64,000 nucleotides of DNA from Monosporascus cannonballus (GCA_004154925.1 QJNS01000189.1:62001-126000), one strand, 5' to 3'. Positions 46,831 through 56,849 are shown, counted from the first letter of the stretch. Notes: a model not told the origin generated them from the letters alone. Program-made: numbers and translations.

Positions 46831-47433
46831 TCAGATCGGATGACGAGTAAGCATATCGGAGACTATGCCCCATCCCTTGTTCAGCCCGGCCTCGTTCTCT
46901 TTTAACATCTCCCTGATGTGTCGGTTCAGGCGGTGCCCGCGCAGCTTCTCGGAGCCCAGCTTCGCGGCGCCTTCGACCCGGCCCAGACACTTCCCCTCTC
47001 CCGCGCCGCACCAGCATTCGAATGGTTGCGCCATCGTCCACTCGGTGCTTGGGTAGAAGAAGGTGAGCACGTCTCCCCTTTTCAGATCGCGGCCGTGCGC
47101 GACCCGCACCTCCATGCGCTCCATGTCGAACTCAAGCGTGGGTGCGCAGCTGTGGTTGATGTACAGGAGGTCGGAGTGGAGTTCAACGTGCAGGTCGCGG
47201 CCGGCCTGCACGGAGCTGTAGGTGGCCGGCCCCCCTACCGTCACCCCCGTGATGCGCGCGAAGAGCGAGCCCGCGGGCAGGTCGACCAGAGATTCCGCCC
47301 ACGAGCGGAAGCTGCCCTCGGCGGCCCTGACGACCATGAGCCGGTCGAGGTCCGGGTTCATCCAAGCCGGAAGCGCGTTCGCTCCTTCGGGCGAGGGGGC
47401 ACATGCCACGTCCGCCATGGCCTGGATGCTCAT
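46831..47433 (-). CDS. SET-domain protein (putative lysine methyltransferase-like)
   Basis: 200 residues, minus strand. The centre holds LLYINHSCAPTLEFDMERMEV, whose NHSC is the SET-domain motif that binds S-adenosylmethionine and forms the pseudoknot. It is followed by GDVLTFFYPSTEW (the Tyr-containing catalytic segment) and a post-SET-like Cys cluster CWCGAGEGKCLG. The N-terminal half (about 60 residues with VRAAEGSFRSWAESL) is in the usual place for the start of a small fungal SET protein. Family role: methyl transfer to lysines of histone or other proteins; small fungal members are often of unknown substrate. The frame stays open upstream to about 47,560 (DPVYADPPRNRSHISDPNLTDP), so the true start may be upstream or spliced. 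It sits alone in a 2 kb island between RIPed blocks. Overlapping plus-strand frames are shadows. Confidence 0.7.
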   Translation of the reverse strand: MSIQAMADVACAPSPEGANALPAWMNPDLDRLMVVRAAEGSFRSWAESLVDLPAGSLFARITGVTVGGPATYSSVQAGRDLHVELHSDLLYINHSCAPTLEFDMERMEVRVAHGRDLKRGDVLTFFYPSTEWTMAQPFECWCGAGEGKCLGRVEGAAKLGSEKLRGHRLNRHIREMLKENEAGLNKGWGIVSDMLTRHPI

Positions 47434-47611
47434 GGGATCGGTGAGGTTCGGGTCGCTGATGTGACTTCGGTTGCGCGGCGGGTCTGCGTAGACGGGGTCC
47501 CGGCGCTCGGTTCTCGCGTGGTGATTTAGAAGAAGCGAGCGTTTACCAGGGTGCCGGTCGTAGTCGTCGAAATGTCAGTCTATACGGTAGTCCAGCAGGG
47601 GAGAGAACTAG

Positions 47612-47710
47612 GACGAGTTCTACAAGGGGGGCGGAGGTGCCTTCAAATACTACCGGGATCGGCATGTCGTGTCGGTAGGCGACCTTTTGCCGCCCGACGA
47701 CTTCTTATGA
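47612..47710 (+). pseudogene. Possible 3' coding remnant
   Basis: Plus-strand reading DEFYKGGGGAFKYYRDR, then HVVSVGDLLPPDDFL and TGA. The composition is protein-like, but the frame is closed upstream by two TAG codons (47,588 and 47,609), which could be former CAG. Family unknown. It may be an eroded last exon divergent from the SET gene. Confidence 0.25.
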
Positions 47711-48546
47711 GCGAATAAAACTATGCGGGATTATTTGCCCAGCAACAGGCGGCCCTTAGAGGAGCGGACAAGGGTTTATCAAAACCCCTATCACATGTTA
47801 CCAGAAGAAATTGTGCCGCGGGGTTTCTTTTATATCGGTTTCAGTCTGTTCGCTTTTTGAGATTTGCGCCGGGTCCAGCGAAATATTCACTACTCCGTAA
47901 GATAATCGGGGCTACCGTGATAATATGATCTCGCTTGTGAGCTTATCTAGCGGTAGGCTAGCGCCAGGCGCACAACTTCACCTCGGATAATGGCGGGAAC
48001 GAAGATGTGTCGGATCTCGACCGGAAAAAAGGGCTATGAAAGGTTAATAAGTAGAGATTATATTTTCGAGCTATGAAAACATTTACTCGAAAATCAAATA
48101 CTTTTAATTTAACGTATTGCGCTAAATAAATTGTTTTTTATTATAGTTTATTTAGCACTTTTAATTATATTATTACGGCTATTAGCTAATAATTAATCGG
48201 CCGAATTAATACTTATAAACAGCTTTTATATATTATTTCAAAAAATATTATTAGTATTTATAATTTATTTACTTGTTTTTATGTTATATAACAATAGTTA
48301 AATATAGTTAAAAAACATAATATAAATATTTAAAATAATATAATAATACTTTTAAAATAGCTAAAAATTTTTATAAATATAATAATACAAAAAAATATAA
48401 TAACTTTAAATAAAATATATAAAGTATTTAATTAAATTTAAAATATTTAAGTAATTATATATATATATATATATTTAATACAAAATTAACAAAATTATTA
48501 AATACTTTTTTTTAGTTTTTAAAAGAAAATATAAAAAATTATATAA
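47711..48546. other. Intergenic; GC-balanced then AT-rich
   Basis: To about 48,045 the sequence is GC-balanced without a gene. Then it changes to AT-rich DNA with an (AT)n run near 48,457-48,473. The TTTTTT-type run on the minus strand just before 48,542 may be the displaced terminator of tRNA-Glu. TATAA at 48,542-48,546 is the left target duplication of H. Confidence 0.6.
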
Positions 48547-48966
48547 TGTAACGAATCTGTCATACAACCACCTGGAGGTATGAGCAGTATCCGAAAAGGG
48601 TCTTGATTTGCGGGTAATAATAGGACGAGGAATGATCCGGGTATATTTATTAAAGAGGTTTCAGGTACTTTTCCTACAGTAGAGAACGGCTACCTTTAGC
48701 TATAAGCTTAAATTAATAGCTAAGGAACGAAAATTAAGTAGGTGTTATTTACATAAAAGACCGATTTATTATATACTTTAATTCCTTAAAGTAAATATAT
48801 CATAGATTTATATAATTTATATAATTTGATCCAGATTATTTAAATTACTTAGATTATTACCCTTTAATAATTGGCCAAAACCTTCCACCCGTTATTTAGC
48901 CGTAACAGGTTTATATTAGGCCCTAAAGGATGGTTTCTCAAAATAGGAACCCCCGTTCCTGTAATA
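48547..48966 (-). repeat. Element H 3' LTR
   Basis: 420 bp, plus-strand TGTAACGAATCTG...CCTGTAATA. Its outer 110 bp or so keep CpA/TpG dinucleotides that are TpA in the other copy; further in, the reverse is true. Confidence 0.92.
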
Positions 48967-49080
48967 TTATTTCCCCTTTCTAAGGATTTTTGTCCCAAAG
49001 ATAAGAACCGTAGGTCGCCGCCTTATGTTGCTAGAAAAAGTTGGAAATATCCTCCGTTAATTTCACCATAACAGGCCGTA
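48967..49080 (-). promoter_or_regulatory. Element H polypurine tract and 3' leader
   Basis: On the minus strand AGAAAGGGGAAATAA (48,967-48,981) directly precedes the LTR start TATTACAGG, the position at which plus-strand DNA synthesis is primed in LTR retrotransposons. Confidence 0.75.
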
Positions 49081-49084
49081 TTCA

Positions 49085-49700
49085 AAAAGAAAAAAGAAAA
49101 CCGCAATTAAATTAACGCAAAACGCGCGACGCTCAAGCTGCTTTAATCAAAAAATTTGGTACCAAAGCTTTTCCTTATTCCAATTATACCCGTTTGGGCG
49201 AAACCGATTGTTTTTTTACTCCTGGCATTCCGAATTATAACTGCTGTACCCGTCGCCAGCGTTTAGCCTGCGATGTCTTAATTATGAATTTTTTAGAAAA
49301 GCTGGGCGAATTACATAATTGCTTGGAAAAAGAATAACGGAAGGCCGAGAATATATTAATCGTATACCAAAAGGCCGTTAGGAGGAAAATAAAAGAACTT
49401 ATTAATCGAATAAAACGTTTGCGTTTTTAATAGGAAGTGCTGAAAAAAAAGGTTATAGCAATTTTGAAAAAGGGATATGAATTAGATTAATTAAAAAAGC
49501 AGGAAAGGTTAAAAGAAGAACGACGTCGCTTGGAGTTAGAACAGACATAATTTATGTCCGAAATAGACGTATTAACGGAGGCGTCTATTTTTTTCGATTG
49601 GAACGCCGTAGGTTTGGATTTAAGCGAGGGATCTTTGTCGCCTGCGACCTTAGCCGCATTAAAAACGGTCGGTTAGGATTCTGGCGGTAGAACGTCTTAA
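49085..49700 (+). pseudogene. Antisense accessory ORF of element H (Cys-rich plus coiled coil)
   Basis: A plus-strand reading of about 200 codons, opposite to gag-pol and tail-to-tail with it. The N-terminal part reads ALIKKFGTKAFPYSNYTRLG, then NCCTRRQRLACDV: a pair of Cys clusters where two Cys became Tyr. It continues as a long charged coiled-coil-like middle (AVRRKIKELINRIKRLR; QERLKEERRRLELEQ) and a hydrophobic/acidic end (NAVGLDLSEGSLSPATLAAL). The few stops (TAA/TAG) all fit former Gln or Trp codons. From memory, similar Cys-rich coiled-coil proteins are annotated in great number as hypothetical in ascomycete genomes, which would agree with a transposon-borne gene. Function unknown. 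Confidence 0.6.
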
Positions 49701-49724
49701 TTAAGTTTATCGTATTCGTTAAGT

Positions 49725-49818
49725 AGTTAAATGGTTCCCATATATTTTCTTTAGGTAAGTAATCCTTTTACTTAATTAAGTATTAAATTTTATTTTTAAT
49801 TATTTTGAAATCCAGTAT
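49725..49818 (-). pseudogene. Element H chromodomain
   Basis: After a stop in the integrase frame, the minus strand reads ILDFKIIKNKI-YLIK-KDYLPKENIWEP, with two Trp/Gln codons turned to stops. This is a chromodomain (ILD.R..KYLVKWKGY...ENTWEP). In chromoviruses it sits at the integrase C-terminus and binds modified histone H3, steering integration. Confidence 0.75.
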
Positions 49819-50148
49819 TTATTCGATTTCGTATTTTCCGTTATCTTTTTCGATTTTTAGATTAGTTTCCAGCGAGGCGTTTTTAGGTATTAGTTCGAGT
49901 AGGGAAACGTAAAAAACAGGATATATTCTTATGTTTTTGGGTAGCGATAATCGGTAATTGGTTTTAGAAATAACTTCGTTAATTTTAAACGGACTAAATT
50001 TTTTGAAATCGAGCTTATCGTTAGGTTTTTTTGTTTTGATTTGTAAGATATTGGAAGTTACGTTTTGTTTTTGGCGTAATAAATAAACCTTATTTTTTTT
50101 CGTTAGAATTGGTTTTTCAGTTTTTTTCTTATTATAGTACTGGGCCAT
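49819..50148 (-). pseudogene. Element H integrase C-terminal region (GPY/F module)
   Basis: An open stretch of 109 codons: MAQYYNKKKTEKPILTKKNK, then KVYLLR, FKKFSPFKINEVISKTNYRL (GPF module with Gly to Ser) and YPVFYVSLLELIP (ancestral HPVFHVSLLEP). This is the DNA-binding tail of Ty3/gypsy integrase, leading into the chromodomain. The stop at its end is within the former polyprotein. Confidence 0.8.
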
Positions 50149-51000
50149 TTTCTATTAAAAGAATTGTAATTTACCTTAGAAACGTATCTGGATTATTTTG
50201 ATTTTTATCGTTAATATCTTTGTTTTCGGAGTAATTATGGTTATTTTCGGCGTTTCGGTAAATAGCTGTTTTTGTCGTTAGGTTTCCGCGTCGTAACCAT
50301 ATATAGCAATATGGGGTAAAACGCTTATATTTTCGTTAATTAAGGTATTATAAGTTATTTGTGCCAATAATAAAAATTTTACCTAGTTTTTTTGCTGGTA
50401 GTTAACATAATTTTGCAGGTATTGTTCCAAAATTTAGTTAAATTGCTCCGTTTGGCCGTCTATTTAAGAATAATACGTTATTAAGAACTTGAACTTAATA
50501 CCAATTTATTTAAAAAAAACTGGTACCAAATTTGGAAATAAAAAGCTTATTTTTGTCGGAAATAATCCTTTTTGGCATTCTATATTTATCCAGGTAGTTC
50601 CTAATAAAGGCGTAGGCCAATTATTCTGCCGTCGTATTTCCTTTAAACGGTAAGAAATACCTATATTTGGTAAATCTATTAATTATTACCCATATTCCAT
50701 CGTATTCGACTTTAGTAACTGGGTCCTTGGAAAAAAAAAGTTAATGATAAAATCCCAGGCTATGGTATTCCATACCTTGTTAAAAATGTTGGTAAACTGC
50801 AGTAATCCGTAAGGCTTATAACGTATTGCCTTTGCCTTATTGCAGATATTGTAATTTTTGATAATTATTTTCATTATACGGCGTAATTTAGGGAAATCGT
50901 ATTTTTCTTATAGCCGTTTGGTAGTTTTGAAAATTCCTTAATATCCGTACAATAGGTTCTTGTGAAATTTCTTTACGAACTGCTTTTATTAATTCCTTAG
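50149..51000 (-). pseudogene. Element H integrase, zinc-binding and catalytic region
   Basis: An open piece at 50,686-50,874 reads NYNICNKAKAIRYKPYGLLQ and VWNTIAWDFIINF: the end of the HHCC zinc finger (C-x2-C-x-A-K) and the first catalytic Asp (WDFI). Further down, remnants of the core continue to the GPY/F part. The integrase cuts and joins element DNA to the target. Broken by stops. Confidence 0.75.
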
Positions 51001-52500
51001 AATATAAATTTTGCCATAATATAACAGCTAATCCTTAAGTTATTTTTTTAGTTACTAAATTTCTTTTTGTTCCTTTAAGTTATAGGATTTTCGGAATTAA
51101 ATCAAAAATTCGGAAGTTGGTTTTTTCAATATTTCGCATAATTATATTATTTTGTTTTTATTAGGTTATAGCATTTATATACTTTTTTTGGGATTTTTGG
51201 TATCGTAATTGCCTTTACGATTAAGAATATTTGCTTGGATGTTTTTTTTAATATAATATATCTTAAAGTTAAATCTTAACAGGAAGATTATTTATTTTTT
51301 ATGTCGTTTATTCAGTTCCTATGCCTTCATAAATTAAATAAGGTTTTTATGGTTAAAATAAATGTCGAAAGGCTTTTTGGTTTTATTAAAGAATAGTTCC
51401 CATTCCTTTAAAACATTAATAATTGCCAACAACTTTTTGTCGTAAATGGGATATTTAAATTTTGCATTTCGAAATACCTTAAAATAATATGACACTGGGT
51501 ACTATTTGCCGTTATTTTCCAGTTGTTCTAAGACGGCACTTAGTACGTAATCTAAGGCATCGGTTTTTAGGCGCTTTTTCTTATCGGGATTAGGTAATCG
51601 TACGATAAATCCGCTGGTAATTGCGTTTTTTAAAGTTTAAAAAGTTTTTTTTGCTTTTTCTGGGATTTCGAATTCCTTTTTAACGTATTCCTTGGTGGTA
51701 AGTTTTGTTAATAGTTTAACTATATCTTTATATCCCTTAATAAGGTTACGTACGTAACTCGTAAATCCTAAGATCTGGCGGATATCCGTAACGGTCGCCT
51801 TATTAGGGATAAGCCAGTTTTTAACTGCTTTTATCTTAAAGCGTTAAATTTGAATTTGTTCTAAGATAAAAGTATATCTCAAAAAATTGAGCTTTTAAAT
51901 GTGCCATATACTTTTTGCTGGGTTAACTCGGATATTTGCTTTATCTAAGGTTTTAAGCATTTAAGCCACATACTTCTTATATTCCTCCAAAGTCTTAGAA
52001 TAAATAAAGATGTCGTCAAGATAAACAAATATAAACTTGTCCAAAAATTATCGGAGGGTAATTATGATTAAACTTTGAAAACTGGCGGGGGCATTAGTAA
52101 GTCCTATGGGCATAATTCGGTACTTATAGAATCTATGTACTGTTCTAAATGCCGTTTTCCATTTTTCTTTTTTGGCCATTCTGATACGGTAATAGCCATT
52201 GCGGAGGTTAAGTGTAGTGAACTATTTAGCTTTGCTGGCGTTTTCTTTTAGGGTGCTCATAAGCGTTAAAGGGTATCCATTTTTGACGGTGATATTATTC
52301 AATTATTTATAATCAATAATTCGTCGGTAAATAAGGTCTTTTTTTTTCGTTAATCTTTTGTTTACCATTTTTAATCTTTGGTACCATAAGAACGGGATAT
52401 CTAGCATAAGAATTAAAAAGCTGAATATATCCTTTTTTCAGATCAAGTTAAATACTTTTCCATAGGGCTTTAAACTTTTCTGGGTTTATGTAATAAATCT
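51001..52500 (-). pseudogene. Element H reverse transcriptase and RNase H
   Basis: Minus strand: RT with DKFIFVYLDDIFIYS, the catalytic YLDD intact at 52,012-52,023. Upstream lies a KKDLIYRRIIDYK-type segment near 52,300-52,350, downstream the usual thumb. RNase H starts with TDALDYVLSAVLE near 51,530-51,570. Many CpA/TpG sites have decayed and stops are present. It copies element RNA to DNA and degrades the RNA strand. Confidence 0.85.
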
Positions 52501-52899
52501 TATAAAGCTTTGGGTAATGTCTTTTCTTAATGGGTATTCGATAATCCCATTATCTATAAAAAGGTAACTTATAATCTTTTCTATTTTTGAATAACTTTTT
52601 GAATCCTTGATATTCCGGAGGTACCGTTAAGATTTAATCTGGAACCCGCATTTCTTTAATAACATAGCAGATTTTTTGGTCATTTTCATAAAGTGTTTTT
52701 TCTTCCCATAAAAGTGTTCGTTTTCTTTAGTCGATATATGGATTACTAAAACGGAATTATGGTATTCCCAAAATGATGTTATGCTCGGAGATGTCCGTAA
52801 TATTTAGCGAAAAATATTTTTAATATCCTTAAATTTATATCGGGAATTCCTTAATCTCTTAAAAAACTCGTCCATTTTCGTAAGTGGACAGGCTTCTAT

Positions 52900-53100
52900 T
52901 TATTATTCGTAACTTATAAAATTTCAATTTGTATTTCCAGAAAACTTAATATTTTTCTGCCGTAATAGGGGAAATGAAATTATTTTCTGTTCTTAAGTCG
53001 ATTATGGCTCTAAGTATTTTGCCCTTATATTTTAGTGAGATTTTAATCTGGTTACGTATGCCTTTAGTTGCTTTACATAAGGTTTTGTAGGTTAGGGCTT
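52900..53100 (-). pseudogene. Element H aspartic protease
   Basis: Minus strand reads GKILRAIIDLRTENNFISPITAEKY near 52,960-53,040. The retroviral-type protease motif IIDSGA..NFIS is recognisable, but the Ser-Gly after the catalytic Asp is replaced (Leu-Arg). Located between Gag and RT as expected. Confidence 0.6.
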
Positions 53101-53869
53101 TTTGGTACCTTAGTTTCGAGGGCCTCTGTAGTTTTTTGATTTTTAATATCGTCCGACTTACGAAAATCTCTATTTTCGTGCTTTCTGGACAACATATTTA
53201 GTATATTAGTTATTTTTGCATTTGAACTATGTTTTTTTACCATATTTGCATCCGAAAATATTTACTTTCCTTAGGTTTGTTTTTAATCCTTATATTTCGC
53301 AAATCATAAGGTCGAAAGCGTGGACTTTTTTAAAAGGTATTCCCATATTTAAAAGCTTATATTAAATACAAAATATCGGGAAATAACATAAATATCCTTA
53401 TAATATTACTTTCTGACTTTGCCCTAATTCGGGATGTAAATAACAAAACTTAGGGTACTTTGGCTAACGGGGAATTTCTGTACAGCGGCACTTATCATCT
53501 AGTTCGGTAAGTATTTTTTTATCTTATCCAGGCCAATAGTTATTATTTTTTTTGGCCCTGAGATGAACGAAATAATCGTTACGTTGGTAGGCGGTAAAAT
53601 ATAATAAGTTATGTGGGTCCACTGTCGTCTTTAAGTATATGGTATATTTTAGGAGCTTATAAAGCTTTGGGGATAACTGTCCATGGTTACTGAAATCTGG
53701 TCGGAACTGGCCGTTTGTTTTATATACTTTATATCGCTATATGTCGATGTAACAAAGATATCCTAGCTTAATAGCTATCCTGGAAATCGTTTGTCCTAGG
53801 TAGTACTTGCAAACTTTAACCTTAAAATCCTGACAGGTAGGATAATCCTTATATTTTGGAATGTCGCTT

Positions 53870-55146
53870 TGAATCTAAGTAATTGTAGCAATAATAAATT
53901 CTGGCTGGGAAGAAGTCGAACTAACTTTTTTCTCCTTTTTTTCTGCCTTATTATCTATTTCTTGTTCAGTTATTCTAGCTTTCTTCTGGGGTTAAGGAAT
54001 TTTTCCCTTCCTAGAGTTCCTCTTGGGGGGCGAACGACATTCGTTCCTAAAATGCCCTTTTTTGCTACAGTTAAAACACTCCACTTTGGATTTATCTTTC
54101 TTGGGCTCCTTTAAAGCAAAGCTTGTTTCCTTCTAAGGCTTGCCCTTATCCTTTCTGGGTCGGTTGCTAAAGCCTTTGTTTTTAACTTATTTGCTAGCTC
54201 CCTTCTTCTTAAGAAACCGGTCAAAAATTCGTTTATCGGCCACTATGGCCATATCTGTATATTCCGCAAAAAATCCTATCTTAGAAATCATATATAATTC
54301 GTCTTTAACCTAAGGCTTTAAGCCGTTATAATAAGGATAAAATAATGTACTTTCGGGTAAGTTAAAAATAATTGCTAAACGGTTAAATTCTGTCGTATAT
54401 TCGGAGGTTAACTTTATTTACCTAAAAAGGTGTAATTATTTAACCGCATATTATTCCTTATCTGGATCTCTAAATAAAGTTCGCATTTTTTCTTCAAAAT
54501 GGGCGTATTTGCTAAAAATATAGTTGGTAATATCCGTAAAATTATCGGGGTAATTTTGCAAATAATCCTTTATAATAGGTTTAAACCATAATAAAACCTT
54601 TCCCATAAGTAATTAAGAGATGGCTATCACTTTTTGATAATTTTCCGTCAAAAAACCCTCGTAAAACTTAAGGTAAAATCTGGCTTAAACCAGGAATCCT
54701 TTTACGTCCGTAATTCCATCGTAAGGCTTAGGGGGAATTAATTTATAACCCTTGACTTCCGGCATTTTATGGTACTTGGGGGGCGGAACGGTTCCTTTTC
54801 GCAACTGGTTTATTCCGAACAAGGGCAAGGTCGAGGATTTTCGTTATTCTTATTATTGACGCGTAAGTTTGACATTTTCCTTTTTGAACGCGCGTAATTT
54901 AGTTATCAGGATAAATAGTTTCTCGTCGACCGTGGGTTCTTCCTTTTCGATAAATATTCGTCCTTTTAAAAGGTATCCTTTTTTAGTTTTTTTTCTTTTT
55001 TGGCTTATCGAAAGATATTCCTCCTTAATTTCCTTTTCGGCCTTATTTGCTTCCGAGCTTTGTACCTCGATTGTCTTTTTTACGGGTGGGGGCTGCTGCT
55101 GGGGCTGAAAGGAAAATTCTCCTTAAGATCGAGTGGTAAGGGCCAT
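53870..55146 (-). pseudogene. Element H Gag with intact CCHC zinc knuckle
   Basis: Begins MALTTRS at 55,146 on the minus strand and carries a Gln/Pro-rich and charged N-terminal part. A retrotransposon Gag core follows (ISxLLMGKVLLWFKPIIKDYL near 54,560-54,620, EYTTEFNRLAIIF near 54,380). A Lys-rich stretch leads to [14 protein letters not shown] at 54,038-54,078, a perfect C-x2-C-x4-H-x4-C knuckle. Gag forms the particle and binds element RNA. Only a few stops (Gln/Trp positions), so this is the best preserved Gag here. Plus-strand open frames over it are shadows. Confidence 0.85.
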
Positions 55147-55338
55147 GTTGTTAATTTATTGAAAAAATTTTTCGATAGGGGGTAAATCGTTTATTCCAGT
55201 TATTAATGATAAAAATCGGGTATGCTGTTTGTTTTCTGAACGTCGTTCTATGTTATCGTTTACATTGAATTCAGGAAAGTTTATGCCTTGATTGGGCGGT
55301 GGATTATTCGTCGGCTATTAATTAAGAAGCTATCAAAA
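55147..55338 (-). other. Element H 5' leader
   Basis: Between the 5' LTR and Gag on the minus strand. The sequence directly after the LTR (TTTTGATAGCTTC) should be the primer-binding site, but I could not match it to a tRNA 3' end. Confidence 0.5.
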
Positions 55339-55758
55339 TGTAACGAACCTGTTATATAACTACCTGGAGGTATAAGCAATATCCGAAAAAGGTTTTGATT
55401 TGCGGGTAATAATAGGACGAGGAATAATCCGGATATGTTTATTAAAGAGGTTTCAGGTACTTTTCCTACAGCAGAGAACGGCTGCCTTTAGCTGTAGGCT
55501 TAGATTGATAACTAAAGAGCGAAAACTAAGTAGGTGCTATTTACATAAGAAACCGATTTATTATATACCCCAATTCCTTAAAGTGAGTATGTCGTGGATC
55601 TATGTAATTTATGTGATCTGATCCAGATCACCTAGATCACCTAGATCACTACCCTCCAATAGCCGGCCAAGACCCTCCACCCGTTGTTTAGCCGTGGCAG
55701 GTCCACACTAGGACCTAAAGGATGGTCTCTCAAGACAGGAACCCCCGTTCCTGTAACA
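55339..55758 (-). repeat. Element H 5' LTR
   Basis: 420 bp, plus-strand TGTAACGAACCTG...GTTCCTGTAACA. From about 55,450 to its outer end it is nearly unmutated and GC-rich, with a 9 bp tandem ATCACCTAG near 55,626-55,650. Its inner 100 bp are RIPed. Confidence 0.92.
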
Positions 55759-55766
55759 TATAAACA

Positions 55767-55862
55767 CTCCGAATCGGGGAATCGAACCCCGGGCTACCCG
55801 GTTCGCACCCCTAACTGAGAGGAGATGAGAGCGGATAATGTTAGCCACTACACCAATTCGGA
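55767..55862 (-). tRNA. tRNA-Glu(CTC) with intron
   Basis: Minus strand. Acceptor TCCGAAT/ATTCGGA with discriminator G, D stem GTGT/ACAT, T arm CGGGG-TTCGATT-CCCCG, anticodon stem ATCCG/CGGGT and loop CTCTCA... with anticodon CTC. About 24 nt of intron lie after position 37. No T-run of four or more follows the 3' end within 40 nt, because H inserted 4 bp away (its TSD starts at 55,763 going down). Confidence 0.88.
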
Positions 55863-55878
55863 TGGAAAGATGATGAGT

Positions 55879-55967
55879 TCCCTCGGGCCGGAATCGAACC
55901 GGCGACATTTCGGTAGCAATACAGGACATTTACAGCCGAACGCGATAACCAACTACACCACCAAGGG
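55879..55967 (-). tRNA. tRNA-Tyr(GTA) with intron
   Basis: Minus strand. Acceptor CCCTTGG/CCGAGGG with A73 and the C1-G72 pair typical for eukaryotic tRNA-Tyr. T arm GCCGG-TTCGATT-CCGGC, anticodon stem TTCGG/CCGAA, loop CTGTAA with anticodon GTA, then an intron of about 16 nt. Tyr tRNA genes of fungi normally have introns. Lies 16 bp upstream of tRNA-Glu. Confidence 0.88.
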
Positions 55968-56036
55968 AGGGGGTGGGCTGGTCTTCACTTGACACCGAAG
56001 CGGAGGTGGACCTCTGCTCGGGGAAGAACGGTGACT

Positions 56037-56141
56037 TGACGAGAGTGGGACTCGAACCCACGCGGATTTCTCCATGAGGATATTGTTGTGCTAAGGTGAC
56101 GAACCTTAACCTCACGCCATAACCAGCTCGGCCATCTCGCC
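56037..56141 (-). tRNA. tRNA-Leu(AAG) with intron
   Basis: Minus strand. Acceptor GGCGAGA/TCTCGTC with A73, anticodon stem TGAGG/CCTCA, loop TTAAGG with anticodon AAG, intron of about 23 nt after position 37. It has a long variable arm (TGGAGAAATCCGC) as in class II tRNAs and T arm GTGGG-TTCGAGT-CCCAC. First gene of the same-strand cluster. Confidence 0.9.
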
Positions 56142-56849
56142 AGTTCTTTTTGTTTTGTTGTGTGCCCGGACTGAACCGAGCTCCACTTGGTTGCAGGACG
56201 GCACCCTAGCAGCCTCTTTATGTATCCACAGCAGAGGTTCGTCCGCTAGCTCCGACGCGAGGTCCGACGGTTCCTGGTTATGTGCTTCGTAAGATCTCGG
56301 GCTAGAGGTCTAAATTGTACAAGTAACTATTAGAAAAGGGAGCCGAGACGCGTACTTCTCTTTGTATGTCCTGGATAGGAATGCTAACAGAGAGCCGGCC
56401 TATTGTGGTGGTGGTCGGGGGCTTCCCGGAAAGGGGGTTCATCCGTTCGGGGCCCGCTGACCTCGACCCGGTTCCGCTACTCTAAGAACATGGTCGCATA
56501 ACCCCCTAAAGGTTGGCCGGAGAGCTTGTCGGACAAAAAGTGCAAAAGCGGGAGAGGCTAGGAGGGGCAGTCTCGCAAAAGCCTCGCAGGTGAGTAATAT
56601 TGAAGACCGGTGTCGCCTGCCTCTTAGTATCTAGGCTCCTAGTCCGGTAGCTGAAGGTGAAGGAATACGAAAATCGGACCATTCGAATCATAGTAGTCAT
56701 AATGGTGTGGGACCGGACGTGCAGGCACCGACAGCTATCTAGTAGGGGGCACATGAAACAGTTGTGCGAGGGGTTATTCCAGCACTATTTGCCTAGAAGC
56801 GACGGATAATCGAGGCCGAGCTGGACTCCTCCCTCTCTCGGTGTCGGCC
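56142..56849. other. Intergenic, no supported gene
   Basis: GC-balanced. It contains the upstream flank of the tRNA cluster. Short open frames (for example 56,506-56,754 minus) lack protein-like features. No further tRNA or snRNA pattern recognised. Confidence 0.5.

Larger units (their letters stand above)
48547..55758 (-). mobile_element. Element H: full-length chromovirus (Ty3/gypsy), TSD TATAA
   Basis: 7,212 bp minus-strand element with two LTRs of exactly 420 bp (48,547-48,966; 55,339-55,758). It has a perfect TATAA duplication (48,542-48,546; 55,759-55,763) and a polypurine tract AGAAAGGGGAAATAA next to the 3' LTR on the minus strand. Order from right to left: Gag, protease, RT, RNase H, integrase, chromodomain, then an antisense accessory ORF. 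It is the least RIPed element in the window but still carries stops. It lies at the edge of the tRNA cluster. Confidence 0.93.

Noticed and set aside
46918..47529. 203-codon plus-strand open frame opposite the SET gene
   Set aside because: No domain; Arg/Val/Gly-rich composition of an antisense shadow, while the minus strand has NHSC and the Cys cluster.
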